DNA from: Valencia hispanica
Taxonomy: Eukaryota > Chordata > Actinopteri > Cyprinodontiformes > Valenciidae
Length of the DNA: 64,000 nt
Direction: 5' to 3'
Assembly: GCA_963556495.2 (NCBI GenBank)
Contig: OY747704.1
Span: 38,472,501 to 38,536,500, forward strand
Shown here one piece after another: positions 55,074 to 64,000 of the stretch (positions are counted from its first letter, which is position 1; the number at the start of each line of letters is the position of its first letter). Under the pieces are notes generated by a model that saw only the letters and a list, made by a program, of their open reading frames with translations, made no database searches and was not told the DNA's origin. The translations under genes and the position numbers were made by a program.

Positions 55074-55493
55074 TAACCAGTGAAAACTGTCTTGGCACTA
55101 CCACAGAATCTAACATCCACATTCTTCCTTGTCTCTGTTCTTGTGGGTTAGCCAATCACACAAGGAAGGTGAATAGTGAACCCGTTCATTCAACCTAATC
55201 TTGTGTCTGGGCAGATAAATAGGGAAAATATGGTTTGGATGAGTTAGAGCTTGTTCATTGTTTGTTAAGAGATAGAGATAGAGCACAGAAAGGCAGAGGT
55301 GTGTCACATGCAGTTGAAGCAGGGCAAGCTACCCAAGAGGAAGGAGCAGAATTTCGCCAAACCAGCCAGGCTGGCACAGAGAGAACCATCGCCATCCCCC
55401 ACACAACGTTCAGAGGGAGAAGGATCTGCATTTTCAAGAGAGGAGGCGAAACGTGGAGCAATACATCTTGTATGTTACTAAACGGCTACCATA
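55074..55493 (+). other. Unassigned sequence before the L2 LINE
   Basis: Includes an 88-codon plus-strand frame (55235-55498) without family pattern. It may be part of the LINE 5' UTR; the exact 5' border of the LINE cannot be fixed from one copy. Confidence 0.4.
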
Positions 55494-55695
55494 TTTGAAG
55501 ATGGCGCATGACTATGAAGGGTCGACCACAGTTTATGTATATAGAAATGTAAAATTTCAAGTTAATAGGAATACTTAGAATATGTCTCATGTTGGAAGTG
55601 ATCGGTGGTTGGTTGGTACTGTGACGGGGTTAGCTTAGCTTCATTGCGGCTATGGCTACTCTTCTTTCTCCTGTCTCTAACTCTTCTCTTCTCTC

Positions 55696-56535
55696 TTGCT
55701 CTCTCTGTCAGTGTTTAGTTACTTCCCTGCCTCCTTTAGTGATAATGGTAACTGTAATAAATGTAATATTTTTGTAACTTTGGAGGCGAGGGTATCAGAA
55801 TTAGAAGCACGGCTCCACGCTGTTGAAAAACTAGCAGATAGCCGAAGCACATTAGCCAGCGCGGAGCCAACAAGGATAGAACCCCCTAGCTGTCCTCCGG
55901 TAGAGCCCGTGCAGCCGGGACCTCAGGCCGGCTGGGTTACTGTACGTAGGAAGCATAGTTCTAGGACCCAGCCCTTGGGCCACCACCAACTGGTCCGCGT
56001 TTCTAACAGATTTTCCCCGCTAGGCGACACACCAGCTGAGAAGCCGACCCTGGTAATTGGCAGCTCCATAGTCAGAAACGTGGCATTAGAGACACCATTG
56101 ACCTTAGTCAAATGCTTGCCAGGGGCCAGAACGGGCGACATCAAATCCTACCTGAAACTGCTGGCTAAAGATAAGCGTAAATACAGAAAGATTGTTATTC
56201 ACGCTGGCGGTAATGACACCCGGTTACGCCAATCGGAGGTCACTAAAATTAGTGTTGCTTCGGTGTGTAAGTTTGCCAAAACAATGTCAGACTCTGTAAT
56301 ATTTTATGGTCCCCTGCCTGATCGGACCAGTGACGACATGTTTAGCCGCATGCTGTCATTCCATCAATGGTTGTCTAGGTGGTGTCCTGCAAACGATGTG
56401 GGCTACATTGATAACTGGGGAACTTTTTGGGGAAAACCTGGTCTGATCCAGAGAGATGGCATCCATCCCACTTTGGATGGAGCAGCTCTTCTTTCTAGGA
56501 ATATGCCCGAATTTATTAGTCCTCCAAAACACTGA
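55696..56535 (+). CDS. L2 LINE ORF1 with esterase-like domain
   Basis: 279 codons, uninterrupted. Residues about 30-50 form a short heptad-like coiled coil ([19 protein letters not shown]). The second half is an SGNH/GDSL-like esterase as found in CR1/L2 ORF1 proteins: [14 protein letters not shown] (block I Ser), [18 protein letters not shown] (block III G-x-N-D), and [20 protein letters not shown] (block V D-x-x-H). The role in retrotransposition is thought to involve membranes or RNP formation. The start chosen is the first ATG; the first about 15 residues are uncertain. Confidence 0.88.
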   Translation: MLSLSVFSYFPASFSDNGNCNKCNIFVTLEARVSELEARLHAVEKLADSRSTLASAEPTRIEPPSCPPVEPVQPGPQAGWVTVRRKHSSRTQPLGHHQLVRVSNRFSPLGDTPAEKPTLVIGSSIVRNVALETPLTLVKCLPGARTGDIKSYLKLLAKDKRKYRKIVIHAGGNDTRLRQSEVTKISVASVCKFAKTMSDSVIFYGPLPDRTSDDMFSRMLSFHQWLSRWCPANDVGYIDNWGTFWGKPGLIQRDGIHPTLDGAALLSRNMPEFISPPKH

Positions 56536-56628
56536 CAACCCAAGGTCCAGACCAGGAAGCAGAGTCGTAGTTTAACCCACCTCTCTGCTGCTTCTGTACT
56601 GTTACCCACCCATTACCCTATAGAAACA

Positions 56629-59602
56629 GTGTCTTGCCCACGGCCAAAATTAAATGGATTAAAAGTTAAGCCAACAAAAGCAAATTATGGAAATCTCATA
56701 AAGATAAATACGACTTTGACTGAACAGAAAAATAAATCTATTAAATGTGGTTTATTAAACATAAAATCTCTCTCCTCAAAGAGTTTGTTAGTAATTGACT
56801 TGATTTGTGATAATCACATTGATTTCCTTTGTCTCACAGAAACCTGGTGGCAGCAGGAGGATTATGTCAGTATAAATGAGTCAACTCCTTCCAGTCATAT
56901 ACATTTTCAAATTCCTAGAAATACTGGGCGAGGAGGAGTTGCAACCATTTTTTGTTCTGATTTACTAATTAGTCCCACACCAATTGATAGCTACAGTTCT
57001 TTTGAACATCTAACCCTTAATTTTCCTCATCCAAGTTGCAAAAGATTAAGACCATTTTTGTTTGTGGTTCTGTATCGTCCACCAGGCCCTTACTCTCAAT
57101 TCTTGGATCAGATCTCACATTTTTTATCTGATTTAGTATTAAATACTGATAGGGTCATTATAGTGGGGGACTTCAATATTCATGCGGATACTGAAAGTGA
57201 TAGCCTAAATGCAGACTTTTGTGCTATTTTAGACTTAATTGGCTTTACTCAAAAAGTAAAGGGATCGACCCACTCGGGCAAACACACTTTGGACCTTGTA
57301 CTGACATACGGTATTGAGTGTGAGGAAATAACAGTCCACCCACATAACCTGGTCCTGTCTGACCTCTTCTTAATAACTTTTGAATTTACTTTAACTGACC
57401 ATCTTAAATCTGAAAGACAATTTCATTATAGTAGAGCTTTATCAGACAATGCTGTAACAATTTTTAAAGAATCTGTTCCATTCTTACTTTCCTGAGTGTC
57501 TCAGAGTAACACAGTGGATGGCAGCAATTCTATCTCTAACCCTTCAGAAATTGATGGTCTGGTTCACAGCGTTACGTCCTCATTGCGTTTGGCATTAGAT
57601 AGTGTAGCCCCCTTTAAAAAAAGGGAGTGGCTAGCCATAGGAGGCTGACTCCTTGGTTTAACGCAGAGTTGCATACTTTAAAGCAGAATACTAGGAAGTT
57701 GGAGAGAAAATGGCGCTCTACATATCTAGAAGATTCCGATTTAATCTGGAATAACAGTCTACTGCTGTATAAAAAGACCCTTCGACAAGCTAGAACAGCA
57801 TATTTTTCATCATTAATATTGGCGAATAAAAACAATACTAGGTTTCTTTTTAGTACAGTTGCCGAACTTACACAGAGTCATAGCGCTGTTGAGCCAACTA
57901 TTCCCCCAGCTCTTAGCAGTGATGATTTTATGGGATTCTTCATAAATAAAATTAATTCTATTAAAAATAAAATCATTGGCATCCTCCCAAACATGACTAC
58001 TTCTTCCTCAGTAAATGAGGCAGTATCGGAAAGAACTGTAGAACCTCATTTGTGCTTAGGCTGTTTTGATTCAGTCGAGCTTTCGGAATTATCAAAAATA
58101 TTAGCCTCATCTAAACCCAATCCCAACCAAATTATTTAAAGAAGTGTTCCATTTGGTTCCTGGCCCCATTTTGGATATGATGAATCTATCCTTAGTAAAC
58201 AGATACGTACCACAAGAATTTAAAATAGCTGTAATTAAACCTTTACTCAAGAAACCTTCCCTTGATCAAGATGACTTGGTGAATTACAGACCTAAATCTA
58301 ACCTTCCTTTCTGATCCAAAATCCTTGAGAAAATTGTTGCTAATCAAGTCTGTGAGCATCTAAACAGTAACGAGCTGTTTGAAGAGTTTCAGTCAGGTTT
58401 TAGAGCTCATCATAGCACTGAAACAGCACTGGTGAAGGTTACTAATGATATTCTCATGGCCTCAGATAATGGACTGGTGTCTGTTCTGGTTTTGTTAGAT
58501 CTCAGTGCTGCTTTTGACACAATCGATGACAATATTCTCTTAGAAAGGCTTGAACATGTTGCAGGGATCAAAGGAACAGCACTAGACTGGTTTAAATCAT
58601 ATTTGTCTGACAGATTCCAGTTTGTTCATCTAAATGATCAATCTTCTTCACTCTCAAGGGTTACTTGTGGAGTTCCACAGGGTTCTGTGCTTGGACCAAT
58701 TCTTTTCACCATATATATGCTTCCAATTGGTAGAATCATTAGACAGCATGTGATAAATTTCCACAGCTATGCAGATGATACACAACTATATTTATCCATA
58801 AATCCTGATGAACCCAGTCAGTTAGGTAGATTACAGGCATGTCTGGAAGACATAAAAACATGGATGAATCTAAACTTTTTGCTTTTAAATTCTGACAAGA
58901 CAGAAGTTGCTGTCTTTGGACCAGAAGTTCTAAAAAAGAAACTGATTAGTCAATCACGTCATCTGGATGGTATTAAATTGGCCCCCAGTAATAACGTAAA
59001 GAACCTCTGCGTTATTTTTGACCAAGACTTGACATTTAAATCCCATATTAAACAGGTTTCTAGGATTTCCTTCTTTCACCTCCGGAATATTGCTAAAATT
59101 AGAAACATCCTGTCCAGGAGTGATGCTGAGAAACTAGTCCATGCATTTGTTACCTCAAGGCTGGACTACTGTAATTCTTTACTATCAGGTAGTCTACAAA
59201 ATGCAATTAAAAGCCTTCAGTTGATCCAAAATGGGGCAGCAAGAGTTCTGATGAATATTAAAAAGCAAGATCACATTTCTCCTGCTTTAGCTTCCCTTCA
59301 TTGGCTCCCTGCTATATCCAGAATATAATTCAAGATCCTTCTTCTTGCATACAAAGCCCCTTAATAATCAAGCTCCATCATACATCAGAGATCTAATTGT
59401 TCCCAACAGAGCACTTCGCTCTCAGACTTCAGGTTTACTTGTAGTTCTTAGGATTTCTAAAAGTAGAATGGAAAGCAGATCTTTTAGTTATCAGGCTCCT
59501 CTCCTGTGGAACCAGCTCCCAGCTTTAGTCCGTGAGGCAGACACTCTGTTTACTTTTAAGGCCAGGCTTAAAACTTTCCTTTTTGATAAAGCTTATAGTT
59601 AG
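56629..59602 (+). pseudogene. L2 LINE ORF2 (endonuclease + RT), interrupted
   Basis: Frame 56629-57495: AP endonuclease, with [28 protein letters not shown] (catalytic Glu), [31 protein letters not shown] (Asp-Asn) and HTLDLVLT. The terminal [10 protein letters not shown] corresponds to the usual SDH motif with a changed His. After a TGA and frame changes, 57627-58139 is the linker (LTPWFNAELHTLKQ, WRSTYLEDSDLIW). RT follows: 58432-59328 with LVLLDLSAAFDTIDDNILLE, VPQGSVLGPILFTIYM, HSYADDTQLYLSIN (catalytic YADD), LNSDKTEVAVFGP and SRLDYCNSLLSG. 59345-59602 ends with APLLWNQLPALVREA. At least four breaks. Confidence 0.92.
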
Positions 59603-60090
59603 AGTGGCTAAGGTCATCCTGAGCTAGCTCTGTAGTTATGCTGCTATAGGCTTAGACTGCTGGAGGACAGACGTACCAATTTTCTTCACTCTGCTACTTC
59701 CTTTTCTCCTACGACTCTCCAGTTGTATTACAGTACATTCTGTTATTTCGACTGTTAACTTTGTTTTCTCTGTGTCGTGGCAGATGGCCACTCCTACTGA
59801 GCCTGGTTCTGTTGGAGGTTTCTTCCTGTTAAAGGGGAGTTTTTCCTCTCCACTGTCGCTACATGCTTGCTCAGTACGAGGGATTGCTGAAGGATTGCTG
59901 TGGTTGGAAAGTCTGCTCAACCTCACGCCAATGACTGACGCAATCTGCTGGGATTCCTTAAATAGGAAACTTTTTAACTGATTGGAATGTTTGTATAAAT
60001 GTATTGAAATTACTTCTTGTTAAGTGCCTTGAGATGACATCTGTTGTGAATTGGCGCTATATAAATAAACTGAATTGAATTGAATTGAAT

Positions 60091-61495
60091 ATTAATGAAA
60101 AAGGACAAGTCTGTGAACTGGAAACACAGAATTTGAAAGTAAACAAGTAAAAATATTATACTGTACGTTTAAAGCTTATTAATCAAGTCGAACACTCTGC
60201 AACTTTTTGTTTTGTAAAGAAAATGAGATGTGAAGATGTACTTTCAAAACGACAGTAGACCTAGTTAAAAGTAGTTGACTTTGCTTTTAAACCACCAGGA
60301 TTGGACTGGAGTAGTCATGAATAACTGCTCCATTATTGCTGTTCTGTTAAAATATAAGAGTCACACTTGAGTATGTTTGAACATGTGCCAAGGAGAGATA
60401 CAGTCTGTGAGAGAGAGGGATGCAGAAGACTGAGCTGCCCAGCCGATAGGAGGAGAAGGGCGAAGAAAAGATTAATGGATGTAGCAAGGGAGGACATGCC
60501 TCGCATGACAGGTAGACACGTGGGACAGGAGGAGATGGAAACATGATCTTCTCGGCTAAAAAGAGGAGACTTGGTACATTTTGTATTTTATCTGCTCTGG
60601 ATCTGCAGATACTGCTGACAATTTGAGAGGAGTTATGTGTGAGTGTAAGAAAATATATTCTGTACATTTTCTCCATTTGAATCACTCATAAAAAGACATC
60701 TCAACTTTTCTTGTAATATCACAGTTTCAGAGCTTTACAACTGATGTTACTATAGTTTTAAATCAATATGTACATAGAGGAAGAAAGTCAAATCCTGAAC
60801 AAGTCAGACCTTTTGTCATACTTTTGTTTACCAACCTACCGGATACTTACAGTGTGTGACCGATGTTCTCTGCAGATAGATCATCTTGGCTCTTATCAGT
60901 CGAGCTCTTCTGATATTTTTAAGATTAAGTTTTTATTTATTTGTGACTTTACAGATGCTGTTTTTGCAATGTGCAATAATCTTCCCCTTTTCTAAAAGTA
61001 ATTTTGGGTTTTGAATTAAATGACTGAAAGAGGCTGATTGGGCCATCTGCTGTTTTGCTCTGACAATGGTTTCCACAACAAAAGTATGACTTGTTTTTAC
61101 AGCACTGCATTTTACTGGCTGAGGGACATTCAGTGTTGACACTGAGGCTTTTTTTACATTTACTTTGGACTTTTTGATTTCTTTTATGAAAACCTGTAAA
61201 GATGAAAATACCATTTTTAGTAACCACACCAACCTTTAGAATGTTGTGAAAATGCCACCAGTTTAATTCTAAAAGCTCAGCCTGTCAGTTCCTTTATATC
61301 CAGCTGTATCAATGATGTTTGCAGTTACCATTATTAGTTTTACTGCACTGCTAATTATTTAAGCTGAAACAAAAGGTTTGCCTTTGCGAACAATTTGCTA
61401 TCAAGTATTTTTCTGATTTCTTGTGAACTGCAAATAGACACATCCACAGTGATGCGCCCCTTTTGACTTTCCTCTCTTTTGTTTTTCTGTGTCAG
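60091..61495 (+). other. ipo11 intron before exon i, no recognised feature
   Basis: About 1.4 kb without recognised repeats. Minus-strand frames at 60933-61232 are Lys/Ser-rich chance frames. Confidence 0.5.
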
Positions 61496-61609
61496 ATCCG
61501 ACCATACGTAGGCTGCTTGGTTCAGTACCTGCCCCTGCTCTGGAAACAGTCTGAAGAACACAACATGCTTCGATGTGCCATACTCACTACACTCATCCAC
61601 CTGGTGCAG
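61496..61609 (+). CDS. ipo11: ipo11 exon i (IRPYVGCLVQYLPLLWKQSE...)
   Basis: A 114-nt, phase-0 exon of 38 codons: IRPYVGCLVQYLPLLWKQSE followed by EHNMLRCAILTTLIHLVQ. The acceptor is tctgtgtcag and the donor is gtacag at 61610. It is virtually identical to mammalian importin-11 over this stretch. The next coding exon is not in the remaining 2.4 kb. Confidence 0.97.
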
Positions 61610-61651
61610 GTACAGAGCCTCTTCATCCATTGCATGCTTTTGTGTTTTCTG

Positions 61652-61847
61652 CTTGCATATGTTCTGTCATGCACAAATACCAGGGCGTCTGTTGTGATAT
61701 ACGGTCGTGTTTTGTACATCTGGCAAGGAAGGTTCATAACACATAACACAACCAAAGTGTTATGAACCTTCCTTGCCAGATGTACTAAACACGACCGTAT
61801 ATCACAACAGACGCCCTGGTATTTGTGCATGACAGAACATATGCAAG
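61652..61847. repeat. Near-perfect inverted repeat, 91-bp arms
   Basis: Left arm 61652-61742 (cttgcatatgttctgtcatg ... ggttcataacac) and right arm 61757-61847 are reverse complements with one mismatch noticed (ttttgtac versus tttagtac); the spacer is 14 nt. It starts only 42 bp after the donor of exon i. There is no transposase, and no flanking duplication was recognised. Confidence 0.95.
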
Positions 61848-61997
61848 TGCCTTATTCTGGCAAGACATTTTTTGTCATTTTTGATAATTTGCTGCAACAT
61901 CATTTCAGTTTGCCACAGAGGTAATGAGAAGAAAATAGCTACATCCATGAGCTTTGTTACCACAGGAAGGGAGCTGCCCGCCTTAGTCTTCAATATT

Positions 61998-62232
61998 CTT
62001 TCAATTCAATTCGTTTCAAAAATACTTTATTGATCCCAGAGGGAAATTAAGTGTTGGTATAGCTCATATAATTAATTCTTTAAGGAGTTTTTGTAGATGA
62101 TGATAGCTGTGGGCAGGAAGGATTTCCTGTAGCGGTCTGTATTGCAGCGAAACTGAAGAAGCCTCCAACTGAAGACGCTCTGTTGTTGTATGACAGTCTC
62201 ATAAAGAGGATGCTCAGGGTTGTCCATAATTT
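61998..62232 (-). mobile_element. Rex1-like LINE 3' fragment
   Basis: The reverse complement encodes the same end as 41560-41722: HPLYETVIQQQSVFSWRLLQ, then FRCNTDRYRKSFLPTAIIIY and KNSLKN-stop, followed by the tail ttaatttccctctgggatca and aataaagtatttttgaaacg. About 235 bp, very similar to the copy at 40755. Confidence 0.88.
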
Positions 62233-62392
62233 TTTTTTGGACCCCTACGTGGCTCTGCTACATTACTTCATCGCGGCAGATGATTATGACATGCTCCCAT
62301 TGAGAGTAAAACAAGAACACATCTGGCAAACTAAGTGAAACTCATGGGGTTAAACAAATGAGGTTGGATTTATTTGACAGCATTGGCTTATG

Positions 62393-63140
62393 CAGTGCCT
62401 TGCCAGAACTGCTCCTGCCAGTTCAACTTTTTTTACATTGTGTTGCAACAATTAGCTTTTATGTTTAGTTTTTTTTCATTTCTATTTTGGGGGGGATGTT
62501 ATTTAATAGGTGAACACAAACTTTTGCCACTCTGAGGCTGAAGTCAAATATTATAGATGGTTCTCAAAATTGCCTAGATTTTTTAGTCCCCTAAGTGAAT
62601 ACTTTGTAGAGGCATATTTTGCTGCAATTACAGTTGCTGGTCTTTTTGGGTATGTCTTTACCAGCTTTGTGGATCTAGAGGCTGAACGTTTTTGCCAATT
62701 CTTCCACGCAAAAAAGCTCAGACACCATTTTTCAAGTTTAACCACAGGTACACAATTTAATGTAGGTCTGGACTTTGACGTATCAATTGCTGACACATCT
62801 AATAGTTGATCTAATCAGTTCCATTGTATCCTGCCCTTATGTCTAGGGTCACAACTCTTTTTGAACCTTTAGCTTAGGATCGTTTTTTAACTCTGGTTTT
62901 AACCCTGGTCCATCAGGTGTGTTCAGTTGTCTTTGTGTTGCTTTCTGTTTATAATTGATCTTCTCTAACAAATTTCTGAGGCCTTCACAAAACAACTGGA
63001 TTCACAGAGATAATAAATTACACACAAGTGGACTCTGTTTACTAATTAGATGACCTCTGAAGGCAGGTAGTTAAATTTTTGTATTTGGGAAATCAGAGTA
63101 AAAGGGCTAAAGACAACACTTCTTTGAAAACCTTTTACAT
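62393..63140 (-). mobile_element. Tc1-like transposon, internally deleted
   Basis: Left end near CAGTGCCTTGCCAGAACTGC. The minus strand 62796-62551 encodes a transposase carboxy-terminal piece (below). The right portion gttataattgatcttctcta, caaatttctgaggccttcac, gtggactctgtttactaatt is the opposite end region of the same family (compare 6370-6710). Most of the transposase gene is deleted. Confidence 0.7.
62551..62796 (-). pseudogene. Tc1-like transposase C-terminal fragment
   Basis: The recognisable part is ASRSTKLVKTYPKRPATVIA then AKYASTKY, matching the end of a teleost Tc1-like transposase (S.S..KL..TYP.R...VIAAKG..TKY). The catalytic DDE region is absent. Confidence 0.75.
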
Positions 63141-63249
63141 CCAATTCACATTCAGCCACTACCATGGGTTAGTGTATTCCATCATTTCCCTAAAATACAT
63201 GGAACTTTTGAGTTCCATAGAGACAAAATGTTGAAAAGTTCAAGAATAT

Positions 63250-64000
<751 letters not shown>

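Larger units (their letters stand above)
55494..60090 (+). mobile_element. L2-clade LINE, nearly full length
   Basis: About 4.6 kb in the order 5' UTR (with aagatggcgcatgactatga), ORF1 (55696-56535), ORF2 endonuclease and RT (56629-59602, interrupted), 3' UTR ending gcgctatataaataaactga plus (attga)n repeats at 60090. The terminal box and TGAAT repeats are the L2 hallmark. ORF1 is intact; ORF2 has several stops/frameshifts, so this copy is inactive but not old. Confidence 0.88.
305..61609 (+). other. ipo11: ipo11 gene, internal part (9 exons)
   Basis: Importin-11 is a karyopherin-beta nuclear transport receptor; family knowledge gives Ran-GTP-regulated import of cargoes such as ubiquitin-conjugating enzymes and RPL12. 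Nine exons found by translation and splice sites join with consistent phases (44, 91, 48, 106, 127, 34, 41, 117 and 114 nt, 722 nt in all) and give a continuous protein very close to vertebrate importin-11, for example DFDQWFKNQLL, RRRVIWLIGQWISVKFKSDL and PLLWKQSEEHNMLRCAILTT. This is the middle of the protein, made of HEAT-type helical repeats. The amino-terminal importin-beta domain exons lie before the window and the carboxy-terminal exons after it; no further exon was seen in 1-304 or 61610-64000. Complete introns range from 127 nt to about 21.7 kb and hold all the mobile elements listed here. Confidence 0.96.

Overview
The window is a piece of a teleost fish genome. The evidence is a vertebrate gene split by long, AT-rich introns, and a dense load of repeat families typical of ray-finned fish: Rex1-like, Rex3/RTE-like, L2 and L1/Tx1-like LINEs, Tc1-like, hAT, piggyBac and Harbinger DNA transposons, MITEs and an endogenous retrovirus. 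I cannot name the species from sequence alone.

The only host gene I can support is ipo11 (importin-11), on the + strand. Nine consecutive internal exons (305-348, 3446-3536, 5006-5053, 11406-11511, 29163-29289, 50942-50975, 51133-51173, 51301-51417, 61496-61609) join in frame into about 240 codons of the HEAT-repeat solenoid. The gene runs off both ends. One short intron (50976-51132) has the hallmarks of a U12-type AT-AC intron; the other seven complete introns are GT-AG. No other host protein gene and no RNA gene was found.

Layout. 0-11.4 kb: three exons among Tc1-like remnants, MITEs and a hAT element (6862-9153) that holds a second hAT (7178-8190), each with an exact 8-bp target duplication. 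11.5-29.2 kb: a large intron with a multi-layer hAT nest (15187-18395), a TTAA-flanked MITE, a piggyBac remnant, a TATC microsatellite and a perfect palindrome. 29.3-50.9 kb: the largest intron, with a MITE, a 7190-bp endogenous retrovirus (31640-38829, minus strand), a Rex1-like LINE, an L1/Tx1-like LINE with a GC-rich 3' UTR (43.1-46.2 kb), and a hAT transposase cut by an ATCC microsatellite. 51.4-61.5 kb: a hAT-like MITE, a TTAA MITE and a nearly complete L2 LINE (about 55.5-60.1 kb). After the last exon: a 91-bp-arm inverted repeat, a Rex1 3' end, a Tc1-like remnant and a TA microsatellite.

The most notable element is the provirus. Its two 374-bp LTRs differ at only two positions by my reading, it has a 5-bp target duplication, a tRNA-His-type primer site, long open gag and env frames and an in-frame gag-pro stop in a readthrough context, yet most of pol (reverse transcriptase, RNase H, part of integrase) is missing. 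It is therefore young but not self-sufficient. I found no convincing evidence of a wholly new biological system; the best leads are the AT-AC intron, the pol-less provirus with its leader hairpins, and the large hairpin at 61.7 kb.
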